Source: Pseudoips prasinana
Taxonomy: Eukaryota; Arthropoda; Insecta; Lepidoptera; Nolidae
Assembly (NCBI GenBank): GCA_951640165.1
Contig: OX621240.1
Location: forward strand, 39,870,713 to 39,934,712
DNA: 64,000 nucleotides
Direction of reading: 5' to 3'
Shown: positions 1 to 11,225 of the stretch, piece after piece
Numbering within the stretch: the first letter of the stretch is position 1
How the letters are laid out: the number at the start of each line of letters is the position of its first letter
Notes under the pieces: generated by a model
Database searches by the model: none
Seen by the model: only the letters and a program-made list of their open reading frames with translations
What the model was told of the DNA's origin: nothing
Position numbers and translations under genes: made by a program

Positions 1-361
1 TTAATGCTACCACCGGATCCAATGCGCCCCAACTGAGAAGACCCAGCGAAACAAACTCAGTGGGTTCATCTACTACCGGTTTCAACACGACCCAGTTGAG
101 ACGGTCCGGCGAAACATACTCAAGCGGGCATGAACACGGGATTGGGTCCAATTAGAGTAAGTAATTATTTAGTTGGCACACACAATATATGCTCGATCGG
201 TTGTCTGAATGCTTATTATTTTAGATTATATTTAGGTATACAAAAGAAAAACTTCGAAACAATAACATTATTCATTTTGAGACAGAGTCAATAATTTTAA
301 ATTAAGTATATGATAGCAATCATTTACAGATAGTTCACGTAACACAGCAGATCAGTCATGT

Positions 362-2815
362 CTATATGGCTACAAGATCTCCAGCGAGCAATGTGCAGGT
401 AGGAAGTGAGAGCCAGACGTCTTTGTCATCGATGTACTCTTTAGTGGTGTAATAACCCCTAGCCATAAGTATACGCTTAATATGTGTTTTAAAACTTGTG
501 TCAGGCAGATCAGTAATTTGAGTAGGAAGCTTGTTATAAAACCTAATACAATTTCCTAAAAATGATTTATTAGTTTTGCTTACTCTAAAGCCTGGCATGG
601 CTAGTTTGTTTTTATTCCTAGTATTTATATTATGCAGTTCACTTTTCTTTTTATAATTATGAATATTTTTTCTAACAAACATTACATTCTGATATATATA
701 TTCCGATGGCACAGTAAGTATATTTATTTCTTTAAACAAATTTCGCAAAGAATCGCGACAGCCTAAACCATAAATGGCTCTGACTGCTCTTTTCTGCAAT
801 ACAAAAATAGTACCTATGTCAGCCGCCGAACCCCACGGCATAATGCCATACGACATAATGCTATGAAAGTACGCGAAATACACTAATATAGCAGTTTGTT
901 CATCTGACAATTGCCTTATTTTCCAGACAGCATAGTAAGCCGAACTTAATTTACCTGCTAACTTTTCAATCTGAGGACCCCATTGCAATTTTGAATCAAG
1001 TGTCAATCCTAAAAATACGGTCGATGGGACTAAATCTAATATTTTCGCATTAAGTGCAACTGTTGGTACAATTTGAGTCACATTCGGCAATGAGAACCTG
1101 ATGCATTTAGTTTTCCCTGCATTTAACAAGAGATTATTTGCCGAAAACCATTCTGATATAAAGCTGAGTGTTTTATTATGCTCAATAAGATCTTTATCCT
1201 TTCTATTTACTTTAAATATGAGCGACGTATCATCAGCGAACAAAACTATGTCTGATACTTTCTCTACCAGATAAGGGAGATCATTTATATAAACTAGAAA
1301 TAAAAATGGGCCCAATATAGATCCTTGGGGCACCCCCTTTTTCACAGGATGACGTGCCGAAGTGACACCGCCTATCGAAACCATCTGTTGTCGCCCCGAT
1401 AAATAGGACATCACAAGATCAAGAGATGTGCCAGATATTCCATAGTACTTCAGTTTAACAACGAGCGTACGATGATCAACGCAATCGAAAGCCTTAGAGA
1501 GATCACAGAAAACTCCCAGCGCATCCTGTGATCCCTCCCAAACCTCCAATATTGACCTAATTAATGTGCAACCTGCATCCTGAGTAGAGCGGCCCCTTGT
1601 AAACCCGAACTGCTTGTTATGCAATATCTCATTCACGTTAAAGTGCGACAACATTTGGCTGAGCATCAGCTTTTCAAATATTTTACTTAAAGCTGGCAGT
1701 ATTGAGATAGGCCTATAATTCGTGGCATTTTTTGAACAACCTGCCTTGAAAATGGGTATTATCCTACTTATTTTCATTAAATCGGGAAAGACACCATCAC
1801 TTATACAGCCATTGAAGATGGCTGCAAGGATTGTAGCAATGTTTAGTATGATTGATTCAATTGCTGCGACTGCAACAGACAGTCCCCACAAACCTTCTGT
1901 GCCTTTCCTTTTAATACTCTTAAAAGCTTTTATAATATCATCACTTGCTACGGATTTAAAACTAAAGTTAGGTACAGTTTGTTTTACGCTTTGATTTAAA
2001 AAGAGTTCAGCCACATCCGGTGATGATGCGAGACACTTAGTAATATCCACGGGTATATTTGCAAAAAAAAAAGCAGCTAAAAAATTGGCAATGGTAAGCT
2101 TGTCTGAAACCAGTTCATCACCAATATTCAATACTAATGTTTGATCTCTTGATCTACTTTTACCAGTATTAATTATTTGCCAAGCTGATTTTATTTTATT
2201 ATCAGATTTTTTAATTTTATCTCTTATATATAAAGATTTATCTTGAATGCAAACCTTTTTAAAAAAATTTGAATAATTTCTAACATAATTAATAAAATTG
2301 ACATCAGGGTTATAGGACCTTCTGTCATACAACTCATATAAAAAATCTCTACTCAGTCTAATGCCTTGAGTTGCCCAAGAACTAAATTTTATCTTATTAC
2401 TGTCAACCGTTATGTTTTTTATTTTACAAGCTTTATTAAATTCTTTGCAAATACAGTGGAATAATGTAGTGTACATATCGTTAGGGTTACTTTTGTTTGG
2501 CAATAGATGGCACAAACTATTCTCCAGGTTGTTACTGAACTTTCCCAAATTAGATTTTGTTAAAGGTCTAAAACTAATTTTTTGTTTATTTATATTTATC
2601 TCATTTTTTATCTTTACTATTTGGCATTTATGGTCAGAGCGAACACCAGCCACCAAACACTTCTCAGAGACATCAAAGTTGGTAATTATGTTATCAATGC
2701 AAGTAGCAGATGTGGGTGTGACTCTCGTGGCCTCAGAGAACAAGCATTTAAGGTTAAAGAACCGAAATACAGATATAAATATGTTTATTTCAGGTGAATC
2801 TGCTAAAATGTTCAT
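362..2815 (-). CDS. Reverse transcriptase (endonuclease C-terminus + RT) of the non-LTR element
   Basis: An 817-codon open frame starting at ATG. Its start is not the protein's true N-terminus: the ATG lies in the endonuclease motif CGDFN-M-N, and SDHK near residue 60 is the usual end of an APE-type endonuclease. The RT domain runs from about residue 290 to 600, with NYRPIS, QFGFTRGRSTQDA, DLSKAFDCVDH, GVPQGS and FADD (about residues 523-526, the catalytic site) in family order. The C-terminus (KSFLGNCIRFYNKLP) is typical of jockey/CR1-group LINEs. The product would copy element RNA at nicked chromosomal DNA. Full activity is unlikely because the upstream endonuclease is out of frame. Confidence 0.9.
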   Translation of the reverse strand: MNILADSPEINIFISVFRFFNLKCLFSEATRVTPTSATCIDNIITNFDVSEKCLVAGVRSDHKCQIVKIKNEININKQKISFRPLTKSNLGKFSNNLENSLCHLLPNKSNPNDMYTTLFHCICKEFNKACKIKNITVDSNKIKFSSWATQGIRLSRDFLYELYDRRSYNPDVNFINYVRNYSNFFKKVCIQDKSLYIRDKIKKSDNKIKSAWQIINTGKSRSRDQTLVLNIGDELVSDKLTIANFLAAFFFANIPVDITKCLASSPDVAELFLNQSVKQTVPNFSFKSVASDDIIKAFKSIKRKGTEGLWGLSVAVAAIESIILNIATILAAIFNGCISDGVFPDLMKISRIIPIFKAGCSKNATNYRPISILPALSKIFEKLMLSQMLSHFNVNEILHNKQFGFTRGRSTQDAGCTLIRSILEVWEGSQDALGVFCDLSKAFDCVDHRTLVVKLKYYGISGTSLDLVMSYLSGRQQMVSIGGVTSARHPVKKGVPQGSILGPFLFLVYINDLPYLVEKVSDIVLFADDTSLIFKVNRKDKDLIEHNKTLSFISEWFSANNLLLNAGKTKCIRFSLPNVTQIVPTVALNAKILDLVPSTVFLGLTLDSKLQWGPQIEKLAGKLSSAYYAVWKIRQLSDEQTAILVYFAYFHSIMSYGIMPWGSAADIGTIFVLQKRAVRAIYGLGCRDSLRNLFKEINILTVPSEYIYQNVMFVRKNIHNYKKKSELHNINTRNKNKLAMPGFRVSKTNKSFLGNCIRFYNKLPTQITDLPDTSFKTHIKRILMARGYYTTKEYIDDKDVWLSLPTCTLLAGDLVAI

Positions 2816-2861
2816 ATTAAAATCACCACATACAAGGATTTTTATTTTACTTTTAATTTTC

Positions 2862-3257
2862 CTAAGAATGTCTTCTAATGTTGCTGTAAAAAGCTTTATA
2901 TCGGCATAACATTAACACACATATTATACAATAAAACTGCGTCTCTACACCTGCCACCTCACACACACGCTCAATAGATAGTTGGCATATATCTTTACGT
3001 TCTTTAAATTTAATTTGGTCTCGAAGTAGTATCAGTACTCCACCACCCTCTGCCGAAACCCTATTATATAAGCTGGCGACCCTATACCCACAGACACTAA
3101 AAGCCATCTTGTGTGCCTTCAGCCATGTTTCTGTAAAACAAAGAATATCTATTTCATATTTTTCATTACAAAGTTCTATGTCTAGAATTTTGCCAGAGAA
3201 GCGGTTTATATTTTGATGTGATAGAATTAGAAAGTTATCACACTTCTCTATTGTCAT
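2862..3257 (-). pseudogene. APE-like endonuclease N-terminus, frameshifted
   Basis: This 131-codon frame holds the N-terminal half of the LINE endonuclease: SHQNINRF near the start, ILCFTETWLK (catalytic Glu region) and EGGGVLILLRD. The protein goes out of frame around 2890-2905. From there the continuing endonuclease (LEDIL, then VCGDFN) is read in the frame of the downstream 817-codon ORF. The stretch that normally holds YRSP-type residues looks shortened at the break. The frame therefore ends in an unrelated tail. This is the lesion that makes the copy defective. Confidence 0.8.
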
Positions 3258-3315
3258 GCTTACATGTTTAAACTACTAACTAAATTGATTTTAATAACAT
3301 TACTAAAAGATGGTC

Positions 3316-3497
3316 GATTTCTTAAATGGCGTTCAAATAAATAAAGGTATAAAATTACTTAATCAATCGTTAAATCAGCTTCCATGAGCACATGTGACGT
3401 CATAAATGGTCCGGGATCGACTGTCAACGTTGAAGCTGATTTACCGATTGATAAAGTATTTTTAACCTTTATTTATTTGAACGCCATTTAAGATATC
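3316..3497. mobile_element. Palindromic MITE-like element
   Basis: The ends are inverted repeats: CTTAAATGGCGTTCAAATAA at 3321 is mirrored by the end at 3492. The pairing continues inward imperfectly (AATCAATCG...AATCAGCTTC against GAAGCTGATTT...CGATTGAT) and outward by about 5 bp. The total is roughly 180 bp with no coding capacity. It lies next to the 5' end of the LINE copy. The superfamily is not assigned. Confidence 0.65.
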
Positions 3498-4585
3498 GAT
3501 GTTCGGCGACTTACCCGGTAGAGCCCCTGCTTTGCATTCCAATCGTAGTGACCTGGTTGATTTAGTTTTTGCGAAATTCCCATAAGCAAAAGTCTCTAAA
3601 GTAAGTTGTTATACCATCATTGTGTTGTTTTTAATATGGGACCTTTCATTGATTTCAAAAACTACCGGATTATAATATAATTCGGTACAATGCGGTATTG
3701 AATGCCCTTTATTGCTTCTCTGAAAGTTTCCGCATGTGAACAAGGCGGCGCTGCGGCCTGCCTGAGGCCGGAGCCCTGTGGGCTGGCGTCGTGCCAACGC
3801 ACCTGCTCCAACTTCCTGCGGACCTCATGTCGTCACCTTCATTGAAACAATAACTGTAGTTTTACCGAACACTTTGTTACTGTAGTCTATAGACGCTTTC
3901 AATACCCCGGAGTGTCACTGAAGCGTCCTTCAGCCAAGGGAATGCCCATCTCAGGCACTGGGCGTCATATACACGATGTTTGGTGCCGAAGTGCGACGTG
4001 AGCGTGGCATCAACTCTAGCGACACAGGTTAGTATATAAGTATAACTCCTAATACAGGGTTACCTAATATGGGATTTCTTAACTTAATCGGTACGCATCT
4101 TTTGGGTGATACGTTATTTCGCTACATTTTGAGATTATTGCCACATACATACGTCATTTACTAATAAATCGGTGTTTTTCCCACAGTTTTAAAAAAGAGA
4201 GAACATGATTTTAATGTTATAGTTAACTGTACTTCATTATTGCAGGTGCAGTTACACATTACCTCTGTGTTGCACGTATCCAATTATTACGAATTAACTA
4301 TTAATGTATGACAGTAATGATTAAGATAATTAGCTAATGAATCATGTTATTCTCAAAATGGTAATTTAAAAACTAATGGTCAATATTTTAAGTTGTTGAT
4401 ATATTGTACTACATCTTGTCCGAATGGTTCTGTCTATATGCGGCTAAGAAGGCAATAGTTATTGTTGTGAGGGCCCGGGTGGGTATAACGACGGTCGCTC
4501 TTTAATACTACTACCGGGTTTATGTGAAATGAACTGAGTGGGTCTCACTACTGTCCTTTTCAACCCCTTTATGTTTATGGATGCG
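3498..4585. other. Gene-free stretch
   Basis: No supported gene. Short open frames at 3609-3797 and 4459-4788 have no recognisable domain. The segment 4459-4570 resembles repeat 3' UTR sequence rather than coding DNA. Confidence 0.5.
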
Positions 4586-4587
4586 GG

Positions 4588-4678
4588 TAGCGGAAGACCG
4601 ACACTTATGGAGATCTTTGGAAGAGGTCTTAGTCCAGCAATGGCCGTCTTTCGGCTGATATGATGAGGGTGGGAGGAA
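4588..4678 (+). mobile_element. RTE-type LINE 3' end fragment
   Basis: The plus strand reads AEDRHLWRSLEEV...VQQW.SFG then a stop and TATGATGA. This matches, residue by residue in pattern, the C-terminus of the better RTE copy at 48824-49197. Only the last about 30 codons and the TGATGA tail are kept. Confidence 0.7.
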
Positions 4679-4926
4679 GCACAGTGGGTGTTCACTAGGA
4701 GTTCCCCCAGGCCGGTGGTTCCAACTGCGTGCAATGGACTAGTGTTGCTCTGAAGGAGCTCAACTGGATGAATGTGGCAGCACACCACTCGGCTTAGTTG
4801 GCACGGCCACTTCGCCGCTGAGGAGCACTAGAACAGTGAGTCCGGTGAGCGCATGCAACAAGCCCGAGTGGGCCGGCTAGCGGCTATCAGATAACAACCT
4901 GGATTTCATGTATGGGTATATTTATA

Positions 4927-5735
4927 ACTAGCTGACCCGGCGAACTTCGTTCCGCCTAATAGTCGATTCTTTAATTTTTAAGTTTTTTTTATGATGATAC
5001 TTACTTACTTAATTTCATTTTATTTTTACTTATTCCAAATTAAGTTATATGTTTATTGACAATAGCTGTACCTGCACTTCATCCGCGTGTTAATTAGTTG
5101 ATTTTGTTTATATTTTTATATTTCTAACAAGATTTTTTCTAAAATAAACCTAGCCTAAGGTACATCTTGTTACATCAGCTACGTGTGTGCCAATAGAAGT
5201 CCCGTCAAAATCGGTACATGTATATGATGTATGTACATCATATACATGTAGTAAAAAACGGTTATTTCAATATTACAAACAGACACTCCAATTTTATTTA
5301 TATGTGAATAGATTTTCTTTCATTAAATTTCTACAATGTTGTCTATGTAAGGTAGCTAGTATGGTAATCATTACAAAATTATACATTTTCCACGATATCG
5401 GATAACAAGGAAACATATTCGTAAGTAATTCTACCGATGATTACTTACGAGTATATGTTCAAGGTCTCTCAGTCGCGAACAGTTGCTTACACTCGCGGTT
5501 CACTACAACAGTCATACGTAAGTCGCTATCCCAAAGTTAAAGCCGATAGCTTGAAAAGTGGTGCTTCAGACGCGCTTCTACTTACTTAATAGATGTGATG
5601 CAATATTTGCTCGAGACTACCTATTGTGAATGGGGGTGAGCGTGGGAGTGGTGGGATAATAAGCTCTAATAAAGTAACGAGAAAGCCGAGAGAAATGCAA
5701 ATATAAGAACTCTTAGCCACTGTTAAGAGGTATAT
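4927..5735 (-). mobile_element. Helitron-like 3' terminus (reverse orientation) and AT-rich body
   Basis: Read on the minus strand, the left edge ends in GGCGGAACGAAGTTCGCC (a short hairpin) followed by GGGTCAGCTAGT. This is the structure of a Helitron 3' end: hairpin plus CTAG-type terminus next to T. The body to the right is AT-rich without coding capacity, and where it ends is unclear. It also carries a 15-bp-arm palindrome (CATGTATATGATGTA) at 5217-5248 and an imperfect inverted repeat at 5411-5460. Confidence 0.45.
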
Positions 5736-6352
5736 TGTAAAGTTTTTTAGGGTTCCGTAGCCAAATGGCAAAAAACGGAACCCTTATAGATTCGTCATGT
5801 CTGTCTGTCTGTCCGTCCGTATGTCACAGCCAGCTTTTTTCCGAAACTAAAAGAGCTGTACTGTTGAAACTTGGTAAGTAGATGTATTCGGTGAACCGCA
5901 TTAAGATTTTTACACAAAACTAGAAAAAAAAAAACAATAATTTTGGGGGGTCGCCATACATAGAGCTAAAACTCAAAAACAAATTTTTCATCGTACCCAT
6001 ACATGTGGGGTGTCTATGGATAGGTCTTCAAAAATGATATTGAGGTTTGTAACATCATTTTTTTCTAAACTGAATAGTTTGCGCGAGAGACTCTTCCAAG
6101 ATTTTGAAATGAGTGCCCCCCCCCCCCCTCCGCTGTAACTTCTAAAATAAGAGAAATATAAAACTAATAAAAATATATGATGTACATTACCATGCAAACT
6201 AACAACAAAAATTGGTTTGAACGAGATCTAGCAAGTAGTTTTTTTTAATACGTCATAAATCGTAAACCGCAATTTGCTTTCATTTAATCAAGTTACTACT
6301 TGCTTCTACGGAACCCTTCATGGGCGAGTCCGACTCGCACTTGGCCGGTTTT
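5736..6352 (+). repeat. Lepidoptera-type interspersed repeat (GGTTCCGTAGCC...GGCCGGTTTT)
   Basis: The left part has TTTTTAGGGTTCCGTAGCC, then a GTCTGTCTGTCTGTCCGTCCGT microsatellite and CAGCC. The right end is ACGGAACCCTTCATGGGCGAG followed by TCCGACTCGCACTTGGCCGG. I recall this arrangement from many lepidopteran genomes as a high-copy non-coding element, though I cannot name its superfamily with certainty. A partial second copy lies at 49722-49888. Confidence 0.7.
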
Positions 6353-8436
6353 ATTTACATCTCATGTACCAATAAGAATACATAATAATGTGCATGGAGG
6401 ATGGTACAGCCTCTCCGCGTGCTGGCTATAGACTCACCCGGTAGGGGAAGAAACTTTTGTGTGTCTTGCGCAGTTGACTAGTCCCCATTGCGACTGGCTT
6501 GATCAAAGAGATTGAAAATAATCTTTTTGAAAAAGGAACCAAAGTGGATATGAAATAAAATCAATGTTTTATATGATGTCGTGTTGTTTTTGATTTATTA
6601 CAAATAAAAAATATAAAAATTAATTCACCCCCCAAATAAAACCAGAGAAATTTCCTTCAAAATGTGGACCGTTTTATGTGACATTCGACATAGATTAAGC
6701 ACGCTAATATTATATAGTGAAGCAGTAGATCAAATATTCTTTACGCGCCTAACAGATCTGAACGGGCTCCTGATCCTGACACCGGTGCGGTGGTGTAAGA
6801 AAGCGCAGCCGCTGCGATTTCAACATTAGTTTTACAAGGTATGTGAGCTTTCTTTTCTGATATGGGTTAATTTTTGTTCTGGCAATCTTCTAGGTTCTCG
6901 ACTGTCGCCTCCTTTGCAGATTTGAGTCAGTAGAGTAACATCAAGACTATTATTTAAATCTAGTTCGCCAACTAGAAATATGCTCCAAAATGTTTTCGTA
7001 AACATTATAGGAAAACCATGTTTCTAAATATTTTTAATGATAAAAAATCCTTCACACACTATCGTAACGATGCTAACCGGCTTTTAATGGGACATATATG
7101 AGTTACTCAATGCCTTCGTAAAGGTCTACGCGCGGTACGGAGCTGCGCTGTGAGACTCCTACTTGACCGGGCATTCGTACCTCACATAGGTCATTTGGTT
7201 GACGAGAATTTTGTGTGTTTACAGATTTGAATATTTGATTCATGCCTTGGCAAAGTGCCATTTTGTAGTTTCCAAAATTCGCATTAATTGTCTAAACACA
7301 ACATTCCTAATTCCACGGCGTCTCTGTTGGTAAATGTTATAAGGCTTATGAAGCTATGATGCGACTATTTTTATCCCGTATTATCGATATCAATAATCCA
7401 ATTTCAGAAATCGTTTACATGACCACCTTTTTCCTTTTGACTTGTATCTAGAATTCGTTTAACTTAGACATGGGTATCGTAGGCAGCTATGTAGAAGCCA
7501 AGTAGGTAGGTGCTCGCCGGCCGCGCCGCGCGCCGGATGAGTCGTCCGAGCGAGCGAGTGCACGTGACTCGCGATAACAATGAACCATAAAACAATCACC
7601 CGCCGACAAATATCGTGGAAATGCCACAGAAGATGTACCCAATAAGTAATAACTCACATAAACTCGTTAGTGTTCAAGGTGCGGCTGAGACGCGACGGTT
7701 TCCGAGGGTTATGGCCGCCCGATATCATTTGGCAATGTATGGGACTCATTCGCATTTTATCATCGTTCACAAGTTGATTACTTTCTCGAAGTACCTCAGT
7801 GGTTACGATGTTTTGATCAAGTTCAATTTTGGTTGGCCGTGCAGTACACTGGAGAGCGGGTAGCCTGTGATGCTTCGGGCTACGTCCGTGCTACGGAGGA
7901 CCTACGAGCTGGCCCACCCGCGGTATATGTAACTACATATATAGAAGAGACAAGAAAAATTAAAATCTAATCATAAGAAGGCCTTGTAAATAGTCAAAGT
8001 ACTTTTAAACCTATTTATACAAAATGTATACACTCCATTGCACGTTTAAACCTGCGAGTTTTAAATAGCTCACGCCTATGTATTACAGTTTTTTTTTCAG
8101 AAATAATGTACTACAGTAATATCATATTTCATCGACGGAACGGGCACTTATGTGACGTCGCTCGGCCACGAGTGTAACGGCCCTGTGCATAACTAACAAC
8201 CACAGACCATAAAACTGGTCTTCATATAAGGTAAATCGCTCGTATGATGAAATTAATTTGATAAAGTGAAATTAATTTTATCATACGATACGTTAATAAA
8301 TATAACAAATATAAGTATTGTTTCTGTGTATTTAATAAAAAAGGCGGGTCCATTCAATTAGTTTCTTTTTGACTTTCTTAGATTTCACCCGTTAGTGAAA
8401 TTAACTTCAAACCGCGTTTACTAAGTATAATCAAGA
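6353..8436. other. Gene-free stretch with one GC-rich patch
   Basis: No supported gene. A GC-rich segment near 7505-7565 (GCCGGCCGCGCCGCGCGCC) stands out from AT-rich surroundings and could be regulatory. The frame at 7615-7863 (82 codons) lies next to it but shows no domain. An imperfect inverted repeat (CGTATGAT...AATTAATTT) lies at 8229-8289. Confidence 0.4.
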
Positions 8437-8655
8437 GATTTTATTTTTTTTAAAGACAACGACCGCTAAAGGGAAATTATGCCCTTTATTGTATTAACCG
8501 GGGTACTTTGCAAACATAATTAACAAACACAAAGTAATTCCATACTCAGAACAACTATTTATGGGTTACACAAATAGTTGTTCTTATGGGAATCGAACCC
8601 GGGACACAAAGTGGCGAGACGAGGTCTTAACCGCTGCGCCACAAATTTACCTATT
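8437..8655 (-). mobile_element. tRNA-derived SINE
   Basis: On the minus strand the head reads GTGGCGCAGCGGTTAAGACC (A-box-like) and, after a spacer, GGGTTCGATTCCC (B box). An AACAACTATTTGTGTAACCC body and an A-rich tail at about 8437-8455 follow. This is pol III SINE architecture, not a functional tRNA gene: no complete cloverleaf is evident and the body continues. Confidence 0.65.
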
Positions 8656-8859
8656 TATTTTACAAACTGGCTATGTCCTTCTCGTAATTGGTATATACAA
8701 ATGAAACAAGTAAAATTAATAAATATTATTTATAACAATGATTCATCACTCTTTTTCACAATGTATAGTCTCGCCGCCGGTGCGGTGAGTCCTCGGTAAC
8801 ATGCATCATCTAGTATACTCGTTCACTTACATTGTCAATCCTAAGTCCTGATCCCAATC

Positions 8860-8863
8860 AGAC
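8860..8863. repeat. Target-site duplication (AGAC), left, of CsRn1-type element
   Basis: AGAC immediately precedes the 5' LTR and recurs at 21084-21087 after the 3' LTR. A 4-bp duplication is usual for Ty3/gypsy integration. Confidence 0.75.
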
Positions 8864-8999
8864 TGTAGCTGCAATACATAATATGTGAAAGCATAGACGT
8901 CCGAACACCGCGGTGCCGACCGGGAACTGACACTGAGTTCATGCCACATGTTTTTATATGAGGCGCACACGCTGTACCGCGCGGGCCTTGCCCGCGTTA

Positions 9000-9290
9000 A
9001 GCCCGGGTGACACGAGGCTAGTAAATCAAGCTAGTGAGCCAAGCTAGTGCTGCCAAGCTAGTAAGCTAGTGACACTAGCTTCGTGTAGACGGAACTAGCT
9101 TCGTTTACAAGCTAGTAAGCTAGTGTGGAAGCTAGCAAGCTAGTGCCTCAAGCCAGGATAGTTTTAATAGCTTGGGGTTCTATTTTTCAAGCTAGTAGGC
9201 GCCCCCCACCACCCGTTTTACTATCCTGGCTTCGTTACTAGCTTCGTGTCAACCGCGAAGCTAGCGAACCTAAGCTAGTGTGCAGTCGGA
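9000..9290. repeat. Left subterminal AAGCTAGT motif array of Harbinger
   Basis: Many copies of AAGCTAGT or ACTAGCTT occur in both orientations between the TIR and the MADF gene. A smaller matching cluster lies at 11874-12010. In other Harbinger and hAT elements such subterminal arrays bind transposase or its Myb/MADF partner; that role is inferred here. Confidence 0.8.
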
Positions 9291-9307
9291 GAGCGTGGTG
9301 AGAGTGC

Positions 9308-11225
9308 GTGCAATTTGTTAAAATGCCGAAATTAGCGGACGAAATTAATTTAAAATTCGTTCAATTGTACAGAGAAGAGGAATGTTTGTGGAATGCAAGT
9401 ATTCCATCTTACAAGGACAAGCAAATGCGAGACTCGTCACTAGAAAAAATACGCGACATACTAAATAAAGATGGAATAGAAATGTCGATAAAAGAGATTA
9501 AAAATAAAATTAAAAATCTAAGAGCTACATATTGTCAAGAATTAACAAAGATAGAAAAATCTGAGAGGTCTGGAGCAGGAACTGCAGAAGTCTATAAGCC
9601 AAAAATTATTTGGTTTGAGGAAATGCATAATTTCATAAAAAAGGTGCCAATGAAGAGAAAAACTTCGGTAAGTTATTTTAATATTATTTACTCTTTACAA
9701 TTATTTACCTTAAAAGTACTTATTGAAATATTAATAATCGTCGGCATTTTTAATTTTTCTTGTAGTTTTGTCTGAATTAACGAATCATTCTTGCTTGCCA
9801 TGGTACTGCTCCATCATTGTTGAAATATCTCTTAAATTTCTCCCTTTTTTCGATAGCTGACAGAGAAGAGTGGTTACTTCCCTGTCGACTGATACTGGGT
9901 AAACATAAATTTTCCATTCTCCATGAACCGGGAATAATGTTTCCCGCTTCAATGTCTTCTTGGTCGACATCACTACTAATGCAATAAGTGCTTTTTTGCT
10001 CTTTTCGTAACCAATTATGCAGAGCACATGATGCTAGTACAATTTTGTCTACTGTTTTTACGTCAACTGCGATTGGTCTTTGATAAACACGAAATCGGCT
10101 TGCCAATATGCCAAAGGCATTTTCTACAGTTCTTCTGGCTCTACTTAGCCGGTAGTTGTATACTTTTTCTTCATGTGTTAAATTGTCACCTGGGTACGGT
10201 TTCATAATATACGATTTTAATGGGAATGCAGCATCCGCCAAAATTACTCCGCCTTGTGGTATAAGGTTATTTTCTAGTTGATTATATATGGAGCAATTCC
10301 TAAAAACACTTCCATCAGATGCCATTCCACAGGCGCCGACGTCAATATAAATGAAATTATAATCGTAATCAACAATAGCCATAAGAACAATACTGAATGT
10401 TTTTTTGTAATTAAAAAACAAACTTCCACTGTTGCCAGGAGCTATGATTTGAACATGCTTCCCGTCGACGGCGCCATAACACGCTGGAAAGTTCCATTTC
10501 ACTCTGAAACCATTTTCTATAGCTGCCCATTCTTCAGTTGTAGTTGGAATCTGTAACAATATTTTTAACAAATTTTTTATTTTCAGAACAATCAAGATTC
10601 TCCAAACAATAATAAAGATGACAACAGTGCAAGCAACAGTCAGTCATTAGAACCACCCGTAGCAGAAAATCTTTCAGAAAAGACAGTTGAAATGTCTCAA
10701 CCTGCAAGCGAAATGTCGTCTATTCAAGATAAAACTTCTAAATTTATTTCCCCCGGAAGTAACATTCCGCAATTTAAGAAACGGAAGGTTTCGCAAGTGA
10801 GTTCATTGATAAATGAAATTAAGGTGATTAAGGAGGATTTAAACAGTTCACGAGAATTTCAGGAACCAGAGCTGGATGAACATGAGATATTTGCAAAATA
10901 TGTAGCAAGTCAGTTGAAAAAGCTTTCACCCGGACAGGCCATTTTAGCTAGGGATCAGATCAACGCAACACTATCCCGCTGTCGGATGTATGATTTAAAC
11001 TTCGGAAATACTACATTTTCGTACCAGTCACCTATCAATTCTTCAGACTCCAATATGTCAACCACATTTTCTTACAATAGTTCTGCAGCAAGTCCACTCT
11101 ACACTAATCCACCATCACAACTACAACAGACTGAGCAACGTGATGAACCCATCATCCATCCGCCACCACAGCAAGAGTTGGAGCAAGATGAAGATCCCAT
11201 CTATCAAGCATTTCAAAATGCTTGA
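9308..11225 (+). CDS. MADF-BESS DNA-binding accessory protein of Harbinger (two exons)
   Basis: Exon 1 is 9308 (or ATG 9323) to 9667. The intron 9668-10586 runs GTAAGT to TTTTCAG. Exon 2 is 10587-11225. Both junctions are phase 0, giving about 327-332 aa. Exon 1 holds a MADF domain (LYREEECLWN, then KIRDIL and KNKIKNLRATY), a Myb/SANT-like DNA binder. Exon 2 is Ser/Asn/Gln-rich and contains a BESS-like helix pair (EIFAKYVASQLKKLSPGQ). Harbinger elements usually need such a protein to take the transposase into the nucleus and onto the termini. AATAAA at about 11349 would suit as its polyadenylation signal. Its intron contains the transposase's second exon on the other strand. Splice sites are predicted, not proven. 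Confidence 0.85.

Larger units (their letters stand above)
1..3257 (-). mobile_element. Non-LTR retrotransposon (jockey/CR1-group), 5'-truncated
   Basis: A LINE-type element read on the minus strand: endonuclease remnant, then a long reverse-transcriptase frame, then 3' UTR at 1-361. The 3' terminus lies off the left edge; other copies in the window show about 350 bp more and end in a T/A-rich tail after GTGAATAAAAACC. No ORF1 (gag-like) frame is visible upstream of the endonuclease. The last 78 codons match the copy at 59536-59772 residue for residue, and the 3' UTRs are nearly identical, so the family moved recently. The clade is judged from motif pattern only and is not certain. Confidence 0.9.
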
